From Alphaproteobacteria bacterium (GTDB lineage Bacteria; Pseudomonadota; Gammaproteobacteria; JAGOUN01), in NCBI GenBank assembly GCA_021151585.1, contig JAGKWX010000005.1, positions 1 to 64,000 of the forward strand: 64,000 nucleotides of DNA, given 5' to 3'. Position 1 is the stretch's first letter, and every line of letters starts with the position of its first letter. The notes below the pieces were generated by a model that was given only the letters and a program-made list of their open reading frames with translations, was not told the origin of the DNA and did not search any database. Shown one piece after another: positions 40,655 to 49,333 of the stretch. The translations under genes were made by a program, and so were the position numbers.

Positions 40655-40729
40655 AGGCACGTAGCTCAGTGGTAGAGCACCACCTCGACACGGTGGGGGT
40701 CGTTGGTTCGAAACCAATCGTGCCTACCA
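40655..40729 (+). tRNA. tRNA-Val (anticodon GAC)
   Basis: A complete cloverleaf of 75 nt including encoded CCA: acceptor AGGCACG/CGTGCCT, D arm GCTC/GAGC, anticodon stem CCACC/GGTGG with loop TCGACAC, T arm GTTGG/CCAAT with TTCGAAA. The anticodon GAC reads Val GTC/GTT codons. The base before the anticodon (position 33) is C where nearly all elongator tRNAs have U. The discriminator A and the rest fit bacterial tRNA-Val. Confidence 0.93.
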
Positions 40730-40753
40730 ATTTTTTCCGATAGGTAAACATTC

Positions 40754-41746
40754 ATGTCCTCTTTGTCTTGGGCAAAACAATGGCAGGAATCATTCAATAA
40801 TATCGATGATTTACTCGCTTATTTAGAGTTATCACGCGCCCAAGTTCCTGTTTTATCAGGTGAGATCGATTTTGCATTTAAAGTGCCTAGGCCATTTGCT
40901 GAGCGGATGCGAAAAGGGGATCCGTGTGATCCTTTGTTATTACAAGTACTGCCTTTGTCTAGAGAACTGGATAGTGTCACTGGGTTTACAGTAGATCCTC
41001 TTCAAGAAAAAAGCGTTAACCCTGTGCCGGGTTTATTGCACAAGTATAAAAGTCGCGTTTTAATCACTTTAACCAGTGCTTGTGCGGTGAATTGCCGCTA
41101 TTGTTTTCGCCGACACTTCCCCTACAAAGAAAATAATCCTGGCACTAAAGGCTGGGAATTAATTTTTGATTATTTGCATCAGCATCCTGATATCATTGAG
41201 GTGATTTTAAGTGGCGGTGATCCGCTATCGGCATCTGATGATGTGCTGCACAAGTTTATTCAGCGCTTGGAAAATATTAGCAGTATAAAATATTTGCGGT
41301 TTCATACGCGCGTGCCACTTGTTATTCCTGATCGTATTACGCCTGCATTATTATCAATGGTAAAAAATACGCGTTTTAAAGTAACTATGGTGCTACATAG
41401 CAATCATGCGAATGAATGGGACAATACTTTGTTATTACCCATGCAACAATTGAGAGCGGCCAATGTGAATTTGTTAAATCAATCAGTGCTATTAAAAAAC
41501 GTTAATGATTCTGCAGATGCATTAATTGGGCTTAGTTATCGTTTATATGATATTGGAGTTATGCCGTATTATTTGCATGTATTAGATAGGGTGGCTGGTG
41601 CTGCGCATTTTGATGTCTGTGAACAAACAGCGGTTGAGCTGATGCGTCAAGTTATATATTCTTTGCCTGGGTATTTGGTGCCAAAATTGGTGCGCGAAAT
41701 GCCGCAGGAGAAGAGTAAAACTCCGATTGATCTATTATTAGCGTAA
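40754..41746 (+). CDS. epmB: EF-P (R)-beta-lysylation protein EpmB
   Basis: A 330-residue radical-SAM enzyme of the lysine 2,3-aminomutase family that makes (R)-beta-lysine for modification of elongation factor P. The cluster motif is S-A-C-A-V-N-C-R-Y-C-F-R-R-H-F-P-Y (C-x3-C-x2-C). The S-G-G-D-P-L SAM-binding stretch and a C-terminal PLP lysine region follow. It is shorter than clostridial KamA and lacks its C-terminal extension, which is the mark of EpmB. It is 24 bp downstream of tRNA-Val. Confidence 0.93.
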   Translation: MSSLSWAKQWQESFNNIDDLLAYLELSRAQVPVLSGEIDFAFKVPRPFAERMRKGDPCDPLLLQVLPLSRELDSVTGFTVDPLQEKSVNPVPGLLHKYKSRVLITLTSACAVNCRYCFRRHFPYKENNPGTKGWELIFDYLHQHPDIIEVILSGGDPLSASDDVLHKFIQRLENISSIKYLRFHTRVPLVIPDRITPALLSMVKNTRFKVTMVLHSNHANEWDNTLLLPMQQLRAANVNLLNQSVLLKNVNDSADALIGLSYRLYDIGVMPYYLHVLDRVAGAAHFDVCEQTAVELMRQVIYSLPGYLVPKLVREMPQEKSKTPIDLLLA

Positions 41747-41820
41747 TAAACTTATACTTAGGCCGCGCCCTGATCTTATTTAAAAAAAATAGTTAAAGTA
41801 GCTGAGAAAAGATTATTAAA

Positions 41821-41896
41821 TGGCTCCCCGAACAGGACTCGAACCTGTGACCCAATGATTAACAGTCATTTGCTCTACCGACTGAGCTATCGGGGA
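41821..41896 (-). tRNA. tRNA-Asn (anticodon GTT)
   Basis: On the minus strand the 76-nt sequence TCCCCGATAGCTCAGTCGGT... folds as a standard tRNA with acceptor TCCCCGA/TCGGGGA, anticodon loop CTGTTAA (GTT, reading Asn AAC/AAU), T arm ACAGG/CCTGT and encoded CCA at 41823-41821. It is located between epmB and udk and shows no adjacent att duplication. Confidence 0.95.
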
Positions 41897-41937
41897 ATGC
41901 GAAAGTGGGATTATATTAATCCAGCCTTCGCGTAAGG

Positions 41938-42570
41938 TCAAGCATCATTTTCAAGTAATTCGCGCATTTTTGCTTTTATCATGTCAATTGCAATACGATT
42001 TTCACCGCCACGTGGTACGATTAGGTCTGCATGTAGGCGAGAAGGTTCGATAAAGCGCAAATACATAGGGCGAACGGTGGCCTCATATTGAGCAATTACG
42101 GAGTCTAGAGTGCGAGCGCGTTCAACGATGTCTCGTCTTAATCGGCGGATAAGACAAATGTCTAAGGCGGTATCCATATAAATTTTGATATCCATTTGAT
42201 CACGTAGGGCGGGGTCAACAAACAATAAAATACCTTCTAAGACAATAATTCTGTGCTGGCCTATGGTTTGGGTTTCAGCGCGACGCACATGCCTTGAATG
42301 ATCGTATAGTGGGATATTAACATTTTCCCAATTTTGTAATTTCTCCAAATGTTGACAGAGTAACTCATGATCCAAAGAATTCGGATGGTCATAATTAATA
42401 TTAGCTCGATCTTCGAAAGATAAATGACCTTGATCTTTGTAATAGGAATCCTCAGAAATAACGACGACTTGGTCGCTACCTAATTCATTGACGATATTAT
42501 TAGCGAGCAAACTTTTGCCCGAGCCAGATGCTCCTGATATACCAATTACAATTGTTTTATTCTTCATCAT
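41938..42570 (-). CDS. udk: uridine kinase
   Basis: A 210-residue pyrimidine-salvage kinase that phosphorylates uridine and cytidine. Walker A is G-I-S-G-A-S-G-S-G-K-S-L. The substrate region has E-D-S-Y-Y-K-D, Y-D-H-P-N-S-L-D and D-T-A-L-D-I-C-L-I-R-R-L-R-R-D. I use ATG 42570 (ATGATG, just inside the previous gene's end); a longer frame to 42618 would run through the Smr gene and is not needed. It overlaps the Smr gene by 14 bp. Confidence 0.93.
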   Translation of the reverse strand: MMKNKTIVIGISGASGSGKSLLANNIVNELGSDQVVVISEDSYYKDQGHLSFEDRANINYDHPNSLDHELLCQHLEKLQNWENVNIPLYDHSRHVRRAETQTIGQHRIIVLEGILLFVDPALRDQMDIKIYMDTALDICLIRRLRRDIVERARTLDSVIAQYEATVRPMYLRFIEPSRLHADLIVPRGGENRIAIDMIKAKMRELLENDA

Positions 42571-42958
42571 CAGGGTCTCCTTTATTTTGTTGTTTCTTGA
42601 GTAAGACATAAACTGCACCTACGCCACCATCTTTAGGTTTGGCAGAACAAAATGCCAAAACTTTAGGATGATCTTCGAGATAACGATTAACATAATTTTT
42701 TAAAATTGCGCGCGACCCCTTGCCATGAATAACTAATAAATAGCGTGATCGTTGAGCTAGACAATCTTGAAAAAAATCTTCCAATATGTCTTCGGCTTGC
42801 TCTAAATTAAAGCCGTGTAAATCTAATGAATTATCGATAACAAATTGACCACGTTTGAATTTTTGTAGAGTTTTTCCACCAATACTGGTGTCGGAGGAAA
42901 ACAAATAACTTTCTGGGGAGACCGATAGGCTAAATTTTAAATAATCTTCGTTATTCAT
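42557..42958 (-). CDS. Smr domain protein (SmrB/YfcN-like)
   Basis: A 133-residue stand-alone Smr protein. L-D-L-H-G-F-N-L-E-Q-A and L-L-V-I-H-G-K-G-S-R are the two Smr motifs (D-x-H-G and H-G-K-G), followed by the P-K-D-G-G-V-G-A-V-Y-V-L-L strand. In E. coli SmrB is a ribosome-associated endonuclease that cuts mRNA between collided ribosomes, and this protein has the same size and domain position. It is a useful contrast to the divergent Smr domain of the repeat protein at 25667. Confidence 0.85.
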   Translation of the reverse strand: MNNEDYLKFSLSVSPESYLFSSDTSIGGKTLQKFKRGQFVIDNSLDLHGFNLEQAEDILEDFFQDCLAQRSRYLLVIHGKGSRAILKNYVNRYLEDHPKVLAFCSAKPKDGGVGAVYVLLKKQQNKGDPDDEE

Positions 42959-43232
42959 AGTTATTAATAGGATTAGTTTAAGGAATACTACAGGATTTTT
43001 GGATTTGATGCTAGTCTTCTTCCATAGCAGATCTAAGCCACATGCTTTATAACGGTATTTACTGTGAACAAAAATAACTTAAAAAAAGAGTTAAAATGAA
43101 AATAAGCGTGAAATTTAAATAGCACTCCTGATTAACAGCCTTTACATTAAATATATCATTACGACAATCGCAAGGACTTGCCCATAAGTAACATATCGGT
43201 CAAACTATGGCTATTTAAAATAGCTAACAGCC

Positions 43233-44114
43233 ATGAATAGTATAAATACAGCCTTAGATATTATTAATTACGCGCAACAACAATTTGAAGCCGCTGATGT
43301 TTTTTATGGTCATGGTACTAGCAATGCCTTAGACGAAGCCTACGCCTTAGTTATTGATGCTTTAGATTTATCGCATGATCTATGCGATGATGATTTACAG
43401 ACCATGGTTGTGGAAAATGCTCCAGCATTAATCTATTTGATTCATCAACGTGCGGAGCAACGCATTCCTGTGCCATATTTAACGCATAAAGCCTGGTTTT
43501 GTGGCTTGCCTTTTTATGTAGATGAACGTGTCTTGATTCCGCGCTCACCGATTGCTGAACTAATTGAAGTTGGCTTTGCGCCGTGGATTGATCCCGATGT
43601 AGTGACTGATGTTTTAGATTTATGTACAGGTAGTGCTTGTATTGCTATTGGATGCGCGTACGCATTTGAGCATGCACACATTGATGCAGTGGATCTATCA
43701 TCAGATGCCTTGGATGTCGCAAAAATCAATGTTGAAAAACATCAACTAACAGATCGCGTGCATTTATTTCAGGGTGATTTATTCGCGCCATTACTAGAGA
43801 AAAAATACGATATCATTGTTAGCAATCCGCCGTATGTTGGTTTCGATGAAATGCAATCATTGCCACATGAATATCAGCATGAGCCGGAAATGGCGCTGGT
43901 GTCTGGAAAATTAGGTTTAGATATTGTCGACCGCATTTTAAAAACAGCAGCCCATTATTTAAAGGATAATGGCATACTTGTTGTTGAGGTAGGGAATACG
44001 TGGCAAATTATGGAAGACCATTATCCAAACTTGCCCTTTGTATGGATAGAATTTGAAAGGGGCGGCGATGGAGTGTTGTTGCTAAATAAAAAGGATATGC
44101 TTGATGCCAGGTAA
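43233..44114 (+). CDS. prmB: 50S ribosomal protein L3 N5-glutamine methyltransferase
   Basis: A 293-residue PrmB/HemK-type SAM methyltransferase. The active-site motif is [10 protein letters not shown], the SAM site [12 protein letters not shown], and the N-terminal helical domain ends in V-P-Y-L-T. PrmB rather than PrmC is indicated by [12 protein letters not shown] and by the downstream aroC, an order conserved in gammaproteobacteria. The 3' end overlaps aroC by 11 bp. Confidence 0.93.
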   Translation: MNSINTALDIINYAQQQFEAADVFYGHGTSNALDEAYALVIDALDLSHDLCDDDLQTMVVENAPALIYLIHQRAEQRIPVPYLTHKAWFCGLPFYVDERVLIPRSPIAELIEVGFAPWIDPDVVTDVLDLCTGSACIAIGCAYAFEHAHIDAVDLSSDALDVAKINVEKHQLTDRVHLFQGDLFAPLLEKKYDIIVSNPPYVGFDEMQSLPHEYQHEPEMALVSGKLGLDIVDRILKTAAHYLKDNGILVVEVGNTWQIMEDHYPNLPFVWIEFERGGDGVLLLNKKDMLDAR

Positions 44115-45114
44115 TATATTTGGGCGAATCTTTCGATTAACTTCTTGCGGCGAGAGTCACGGTTTCGCTTATATGGGGATTATCGATGGTTGTCCGGCTG
44201 GCGTGAAATTATCAGAACAAGATATTCAGCCAGAATTAAATCGACGCAAACCAGGTCAGTCCACCTTAACATCACAACGTCGCGAATCTGATCAAGTAAA
44301 GATCGTTTCTGGGGTTGTTGAAGGAAAAACAACCGGCGCGCCTATCGGTTTGCTGATAGAGAATCATGATCAACGTGAACGTGATTATGCCGATATAAAA
44401 GATAAGTTCCGCCCAGGACATGCTGATTACACCTATTATCAAAAATATGGCATTCGAGATTATCGTGGGGGAGGTCGTTCATCTGCGCGTGAAACAGTGT
44501 TGCGCGTTGCTGCTGGCGCGATTGCGAAAAAATATTTAAGGGAACAGCATCAGGTTAATATCCAGGCAAGATTAAGCCAGGTAGGTTCTTTAGTTATTAC
44601 TGAAGAAAATCAATCTGAATTAGAGGCCTTGATTAACCAGGTGAGGCGAGAAGGTGACTCTATTGGCGCACGTGTTGACGTAATGGCAACTCATGTCCCT
44701 GCCGGTTGGGGGGAGCCTATTTTTGAGCGCCTAGATGCTGAGATTGCTAAAGCATTGATGAGTATTCCCGCCGTAAAAGGTGTTGAAATTGGTGATGGTT
44801 TTGAATGTGTTAAGCAAAAAGGTAGTGAGCATCGTGATGAGATGAATGCTTCTGGTTTTTTATCAAATCATGCTGGAGGGGTGTTAGGCGGCATTAGTAG
44901 TGGGCAAGTGATTAAAGCATCGGTTGCTTTCAAGCCAACATCTAGCATTACATTGCCTGGAAAAACCATCACAATCACTGGCGAAGAAACAAGCATTATC
45001 ACCACCGGCCGACACGATCCTTGTGTTGGAATTCGTGGTGTTGTTGTTGTTGAAGCAATGCTCGCATTAGTGTTGATGGACTATGCTTTGATAAGTGCGT
45101 GCTTTGATAGATAA
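44104..45114 (+). CDS. aroC: chorismate synthase
   Basis: A 336-residue chorismate synthase, the last enzyme of the shikimate pathway, which uses reduced FMN. Signatures are [11 protein letters not shown] (site 1), [12 protein letters not shown] (site 2) and [12 protein letters not shown] (site 3). I chose ATG 44104, since the preceding TTG at 44101 adds only one residue. It overlaps the convergent yciB gene by 34 bp at the 3' ends. It is slightly short at the C terminus but has all three motifs. Confidence 0.95.
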   Translation: MPGNIFGRIFRLTSCGESHGFAYMGIIDGCPAGVKLSEQDIQPELNRRKPGQSTLTSQRRESDQVKIVSGVVEGKTTGAPIGLLIENHDQRERDYADIKDKFRPGHADYTYYQKYGIRDYRGGGRSSARETVLRVAAGAIAKKYLREQHQVNIQARLSQVGSLVITEENQSELEALINQVRREGDSIGARVDVMATHVPAGWGEPIFERLDAEIAKALMSIPAVKGVEIGDGFECVKQKGSEHRDEMNASGFLSNHAGGVLGGISSGQVIKASVAFKPTSSITLPGKTITITGEETSIITTGRHDPCVGIRGVVVVEAMLALVLMDYALISACFDR

Positions 45115-45614
45115 ATAGCTTGAATAAGACCGAAAATCAGCGTTAGCCCCAGCATGCCAAAAACTTTAAAGTTCACCCAGGTATCCATATCAAATTGGTA
45201 AGCTACAAATAAATTCACTGCGCCAATAATGACAAAAAAACTAATCCACATAGCATTTAATTTTTGCCAGACATTCAATGTTGCGTGTATTTTATTATTT
45301 AACAAATGTTGCAATAAAGGCTTTTTATAAAACACTTGCGCGATGATAAAAATAAGCGCCAGAATCCAGTTAATCATGGTGGGTTTCCATTTGATAAACA
45401 TTGGGTTGTGAAAAATCAATGTCATGCCACCAAAAATTAAAATCATAATGCAGGTAACAACTTGGATAAGTTCGAATTTTTTATGTCTTAAGCGTGTGTA
45501 CATAACCTGAACTAAGCTTGCAACAATAGCAACTGCCGTCGCGACATATATCCCCATAAATTTATAAGCAGCGAAAAAAACTAACAAAGGAATTAAATCA
45601 AAAAATATGTTCAT
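45081..45614 (-). CDS. yciB: inner membrane-spanning protein YciB (septation protein A family)
   Basis: A 177-residue polytopic protein with five transmembrane segments. [13 protein letters not shown] near the N terminus and [12 protein letters not shown] are the IspZ/YciB family motifs, and W-x-x-F-K-V-F-G is near the end. It affects cell envelope and division by an unclear mechanism. It is convergent with aroC and divergent from the PHP gene, with 26 bp between starts. Confidence 0.9.
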   Translation of the reverse strand: MNIFFDLIPLLVFFAAYKFMGIYVATAVAIVASLVQVMYTRLRHKKFELIQVVTCIMILIFGGMTLIFHNPMFIKWKPTMINWILALIFIIAQVFYKKPLLQHLLNNKIHATLNVWQKLNAMWISFFVIIGAVNLFVAYQFDMDTWVNFKVFGMLGLTLIFGLIQAIYLSKHALIKA

Positions 45615-45640
45615 TTTTACACCTGAAATCGATTAATATA

Positions 45641-46492
45641 ATGAAAACTATCATAACAGTGCACAGCATGAAAATCGACCTTCATACACATTCTTATTAT
45701 TCTGATGGTGTTTTATCACCCGCCGAGTTGGTAAATCGTGCCATTGCTCAACAAGTAGATATTTTAGCATTAACAGATCATGACACCCTCATGGGTATAG
45801 AGGAAGCACATGCAGCCGCAGAAGGGCATGCAATCACAATTGTTCCCGGGATAGAATTATCTTGCCAGTGGCGCGAACAAACTATTCATATGATTGGTTT
45901 AAATGTTGATATTGCATATGTGCCTTTACAGGAAAAATTAGAAGCTGTCTTGCAAGACAGAAAAAACCGCGCTGATAGTATTAGCAAAAAGCTAACAAAA
46001 TTTGGCATACCAGGTGTTGAAGAAGCGGTTGCACGTCAAGTCAAAGGTGTGCCCGGGCGTTTGCATTTTGCACGACATTTGGCTCAGCAAGGGTATTCAC
46101 AGAGTCCTGGCAAAGCATTTAAAAAATTTATGGCGCGCGGAAAACCAGGATACCATCCAACCGAATGGATGACCCTCGCAGATGCTGTCCGATTAATACG
46201 TGACGCAGGTGGTTTGCCGGTTATTGCCCACCCGAGACGTTACGATTTGTCGTTTAAAAAAATCACCAATATGCTTGAAGTATTTAAAGCAGAAGGAGGC
46301 GAAGGTGTAGAAGTGGCAACTACAAGCCAAGATAAATCTGATCAAATTCTTTTAGCCAATTTAGCAAAACAATTAGATTTAGCTATGTCTATTGGTTCTG
46401 ATTTTCATGAGCCTTGTGCATATAATGAATTGGGTAGGGCGGCATTTTTGGTTTCCACCGATAACGCTCGGCTAGTTGCTGATCTCTTGTAA
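45641..46492 (+). CDS. rnm: PHP-domain phosphoesterase (RNase AM / TrpH-like)
   Basis: A 283-residue PHP-family protein related to E. coli YciV (RNase AM, a 5'-3' exoribonuclease that matures rRNA 5' ends). The metal-binding H-x-H is K-I-D-L-H-T-H-S-Y-Y-S-D-G, then A-L-T-D-H-D-T, and late ligands in P-V-I-A-H-P and G-S-D-F-H-E-P. The family normally begins at the M-K-I-D-L-H, so ATG 45668 may be the true start instead of 45641. It neighbours yciB as in enterobacteria. Confidence 0.85.
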   Translation: MKTIITVHSMKIDLHTHSYYSDGVLSPAELVNRAIAQQVDILALTDHDTLMGIEEAHAAAEGHAITIVPGIELSCQWREQTIHMIGLNVDIAYVPLQEKLEAVLQDRKNRADSISKKLTKFGIPGVEEAVARQVKGVPGRLHFARHLAQQGYSQSPGKAFKKFMARGKPGYHPTEWMTLADAVRLIRDAGGLPVIAHPRRYDLSFKKITNMLEVFKAEGGEGVEVATTSQDKSDQILLANLAKQLDLAMSIGSDFHEPCAYNELGRAAFLVSTDNARLVADLL

Positions 46493-46518
46493 ATGTACTA
46501 TAATCAAAGTCTCCATAA

Positions 46519-46882
46519 GGGGGCGTTCTGGCTTCGACGTAGATTATGAAACCTGAGCTGCATGCCGAGCACGTGATAACCTCGTAAAACTTATTGCATA
46601 AATACAATCGCAAACGATGTAGCATTTGACGACTCAGCTGACCTAGCGAAAGCTGCTTAATTCGTCACCGCAAACCAAGTTCGCTTATGGGCTTGGGACG
46701 CGGTCATTTACATAAGCCAAGTGTTTAAGGTGCTTTGACTTAGACAACTGAAACCAACTAAAGCTTCTCTCAACATCTGCCTTCTTGTCGGCGGTGTTGA
46801 GTTAGATAAAGACAAGACTAAGCATGTAGACGCGAAGGCGTAGGATTTGCGGACGCGGGTTCAACTCCCGCCGCCTCCACCA
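46519..46882 (+). ncRNA. ssrA: transfer-messenger RNA (tmRNA)
   Basis: 364 nt with a tRNA-like acceptor formed by GGGGGCG at the 5' end and CGCCTCC plus A-C-C-A at the 3' end, the conserved GTTCTGGCTTCGACG start, and the TTCAACTCCCGCCG T-arm near the end. The tag frame runs from GCA 46610 to TAA 46658-46660 and encodes ANDVAFDDSADLAKAA. The A-N-D opening and A-A end are typical. It rescues stalled ribosomes with SmpB. The 3' end serves as the attachment site of the island that follows, and the island sequence restores it. Confidence 0.95.
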
Positions 46883-46914
46883 ATTAACCATCTCAAGACG
46901 TCTAGCCCAGTCCA
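46877..46914. repeat. attL, 38-bp direct repeat at the ssrA end
   Basis: Starts at the C-C-A-C-C-A end of tmRNA and runs through AATTAACCATCTCAAGACG and 13 further bases. It is identical to 54335-54372. Using the last bases of tmRNA as the crossover core is the usual habit of ssrA-specific tyrosine integrases. Confidence 0.92.
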
Positions 46915-46996
46915 TGAAATTACAAATAACCTTGTAAATAAAGTATTTTATTGTCTAGCAGTGTCTTACTTCATCTATTGACATCCACCATTAGTT

Positions 46997-47045
46997 GGGG
47001 GTAACTTACGGGGTAACAGACATACTCCCAGGATAGGTTACCCCC
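46997..47045. promoter_or_regulatory. inverted and direct GGGGGTAAC motifs before the integrase (arm-type sites?)
   Basis: GGGGGTAACTT at 46997-47007, GGGGTAAC at 47010-47017 and the inverted GTTACCCCC at 47037-47045 lie just upstream of the integrase ATG. A GGGGGTAACTT...GGGGGTA pair recurs at the other end of the island (54246-54264). Repeats of this kind at both ends fit integrase arm-binding sites; those next to the ATG may also let the integrase repress itself (inference). Confidence 0.55.
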
Positions 47046-47047
47046 AG

Positions 47048-48244
47048 ATGGCTTTAACAGATACCACCATACGCAATACAAAGCCTAAAGATAAACCTTT
47101 TAAGCTCTCCGATGAAAAGGGATTGTATTTACAAGTCATGCCTAACGGTGGCAAATGGTGGCGCTTTAAATATCGTTTTCTTGGCAAAGAAAAACTATTG
47201 GCATGCGGCGTTTATCCTGACACCACGTTAGCAAAAGCACGAGAAAAGCGTGACGCTGCTCGCAGGTTACTAGCAGACGGTATTGATCCCTCAGAAAATA
47301 AAAAAGCAGTTAAAGCAAGCAAAACCATAGAAGCAGCCAATAGTTTTGAGGTTATTGCGAGAGAGTGGCATACCAAGCAATCAAAAAATTGGGTAGCTTC
47401 TCATGGTGAAAAAATTCTTGGTCGTTTAGAAAAAGATGTTTTTCCGTGGTTAGGTAATAAGCCAATCGTCAATATTACACCTCCCGACTTGCTTAAAACA
47501 TTACGTAGAATCGAAGAGCGAGGCGCACTAGAAACAGCACATCGTGTGCAACAAAACTGCAGTCAAGTGTTTCGTTATGCTATTGCAACAGGAAGGGCAG
47601 AGCGCGATCCTTCGGCAGATTTACGCGGTGCATTACCTCCAGTAAAACCAAAACATCTTGCAGCTATTATTAAACCTGAAGAAATCGGAGCTTTATTGCG
47701 AGCAATTGATGATTATCAAGGTGGATTAATTACAAAATGCGCGTTGAAGTTAGCACCATTAGTTTTTGTTCGGCCTGGAGAATTGCGTGCTGCAGAATGG
47801 TCAGAAATCAATTTAGAAAAAGCCGAATGGAATATCCCCGCTGAGCGCATGAAAATGCGTCAACCACTATTAGTTCCCTTATCAACCCAAACAATTAAAG
47901 TATTAAAAGAAATTCAACCACTAACAGGCAGAGGTAAATACGTTTTTCCGAGCGCACGGTCTACATCACGCCCAATGAGCAATAACGCCGTACTTGCAGC
48001 ATTACGCCGCATGGGCTTTGCGAAAGAAGAAATGAGTGGCCATGGATTTAGAGCAATGGCGCGCACAGTGCTTGATGAGGTTTTAGGCGTACGCCCTGAT
48101 TTTATCGAGCATCAATTAGGTCATGCTGTGCGTGATCCGAATGGAAGGGCGTATAACCGTACTGCGCATTTAGATGAAAGACGAAAGATGATGCAGCAGT
48201 GGGCTGAGTATTTGGATTCTTTAAAAAAACCTTATTGTAGATGA
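47048..48244 (+). CDS. tyrosine integrase, P4/DUF4102 type
   Basis: A 398-residue integrase. The N-terminal DUF4102 arm-binding domain (M-A-L-T-D-T-T-I-R-N-T-K-P-K-D-K-P-F-K-L-S-D-E) is followed by a SAM-like core-binding domain and the catalytic domain. Its R-H-R-Y residues are visible: R in V-F-V-R-P-G-E-L-R, the H-G-F-R-A-M-A-R box, H in H-Q-L-G-H-A, and Y in N-G-R-A-Y-N-R-T. All catalytic residues are intact, so the island may be mobile. It lies directly after attL in the outward-facing position typical for these elements. Confidence 0.93.
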   Translation: MALTDTTIRNTKPKDKPFKLSDEKGLYLQVMPNGGKWWRFKYRFLGKEKLLACGVYPDTTLAKAREKRDAARRLLADGIDPSENKKAVKASKTIEAANSFEVIAREWHTKQSKNWVASHGEKILGRLEKDVFPWLGNKPIVNITPPDLLKTLRRIEERGALETAHRVQQNCSQVFRYAIATGRAERDPSADLRGALPPVKPKHLAAIIKPEEIGALLRAIDDYQGGLITKCALKLAPLVFVRPGELRAAEWSEINLEKAEWNIPAERMKMRQPLLVPLSTQTIKVLKEIQPLTGRGKYVFPSARSTSRPMSNNAVLAALRRMGFAKEEMSGHGFRAMARTVLDEVLGVRPDFIEHQLGHAVRDPNGRAYNRTAHLDERRKMMQQWAEYLDSLKKPYCR

Positions 48245-48253
48245 AGATAGGAG

Positions 48254-48799
48254 ATGGCAGTAGTGAGTAATACTCCTGATAAAAATGATATTAAACCTCT
48301 CTGTGATTGTGATGATCAAATTCAAGATAAATTATTAACCTTGGCAGTTAAAAGCAAAATTATTTTATACATGATTCGCAATAAAAATGGGCAGCTTTAT
48401 CCTTTACATTCAGGTGAAGTTGAAACAATACGTTGTTCAGGAGAAGTCATAGTGGTAATCGAGAAGAATCGGCACCCAATGCCAAGCGAAGCTCAACGAT
48501 GCTTAAAAAGGCATATTTGGGTTAATGTAAAAAATGAAGAGGAATTATTGGCTGATCTGAGTGATTCTAAAAACCTCACCAATGTTTTTAGTAAATATTC
48601 AACCCCGCTTCTCGATATACTGAGTAAGGCTATTGAGAAATTTTGGCTTAATCATGACTCTAAAAAACCGCCGAAACAAGATGAAATTATTACATGGCTT
48701 ACAGCACAGAGCATCTCTGCTCGAGAAGCTAAAGCTATCGATACTATAATTCGTCCGCTCAGTTGTAAAAATGGCGGAAACAAAGCTCGAAATAAGTAA
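48254..48799 (+). CDS. hypothetical island protein with WLxxxxIS C-terminal motif
   Basis: 181 residues, no signal peptide. The C-terminal third (F-W-L-N-H-D-S-K-K-P-P-K-Q-D-E-I-I-T-W-L, then S-I-S-A-R-E-A-K-A-I-D-T-I-I-R-P) resembles a segment common in uncharacterised proteins of P4-like islands, in which a lysine-rich loop is followed by a helix-turn-helix-like motif ending in I-x-R-P. The function is unknown; a DNA-binding or accessory replication role is a guess. It starts 9 bp after the integrase stop and is followed by a hairpin terminator. Confidence 0.65.
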   Translation: MAVVSNTPDKNDIKPLCDCDDQIQDKLLTLAVKSKIILYMIRNKNGQLYPLHSGEVETIRCSGEVIVVIEKNRHPMPSEAQRCLKRHIWVNVKNEEELLADLSDSKNLTNVFSKYSTPLLDILSKAIEKFWLNHDSKKPPKQDEIITWLTAQSISAREAKAIDTIIRPLSCKNGGNKARNK

Positions 48800-48803
48800 A
48801 ATT

Positions 48804-48828
48804 AACTATTATTTTCAATAGTTTTTTA
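48804..48828 (+). terminator. Rho-independent terminator after the integrase operon
   Basis: AACTATT (48804-48810) pairs perfectly with AATAGTT (48817-48823) around ATTTTC and runs into TTTTTT. It starts 5 bp after the stop of the 181-residue gene and should end the integrase transcript before the alpA-primase operon. Confidence 0.65.
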
Positions 48829-48988
48829 TTTGATTTTTAATGGATGGGGGTCACCCATTTTCCCCAGTCTTTTCCGGCATTTTGCATATGGGTGTCACCC
48901 TTAAAATAGTGAACAGCGCAACCCTTTGCATCGTTACAGATTATTTAAAATCTGGGCTAAATAGGTTTTTCAACCTTAGAGAGCCATT

Positions 48989-49210
48989 ATGAATCAGAAT
49001 CAATTGCCATCATCCGGTTATGTACGCTTAACTCAAATACTTGGAAATAAAAAATCAAATCCTGCTGTTCCCCCAATTATTCCCATTGGAAAATCTACTT
49101 GGTGGGCGGGAATCCAGTCAGGGAGATTTCCCAAGCCAATCAAATGCGGACGAATGACTTTTTGGAAAGTAGAAGATATTCGCGCGTTAATTCAGAAAAG
49201 TGAATTTTAG
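48989..49210 (+). CDS. AlpA-family transcriptional regulator / excisionase-like
   Basis: 73 residues with a MerR-like winged-helix fold of AlpA/phage excisionase type: Y-V-R-L-T-Q-I-L-G at the start, P-I-G-K-S-T-W-W-A-G-I-Q-S-G-R-F-P-K-P, and V-E-D-I-R-A-L-I near the end. In P4-like elements AlpA activates integrase or excision. It is the first gene of the block that includes the replication gene. Confidence 0.85.
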   Translation: MNQNQLPSSGYVRLTQILGNKKSNPAVPPIIPIGKSTWWAGIQSGRFPKPIKCGRMTFWKVEDIRALIQKSEF

Positions 49211-49333
49211 CAATGCGCAGAAGTAACTTATGTTTTATAAAGATTGGGACTGCATGTAACGTCACATCGAACGCAGCCCCTCGCATTAATAAATTTTTGC
49301 AGCTTCAATGCAAAATTAATATCAGGATCAGCT

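Noticed and set aside
41821..41896. tRNA-Asn as a possible island attachment site
   Set aside because: No integrase gene or duplicated tRNA 3' end is found nearby; its neighbours are conserved housekeeping genes.
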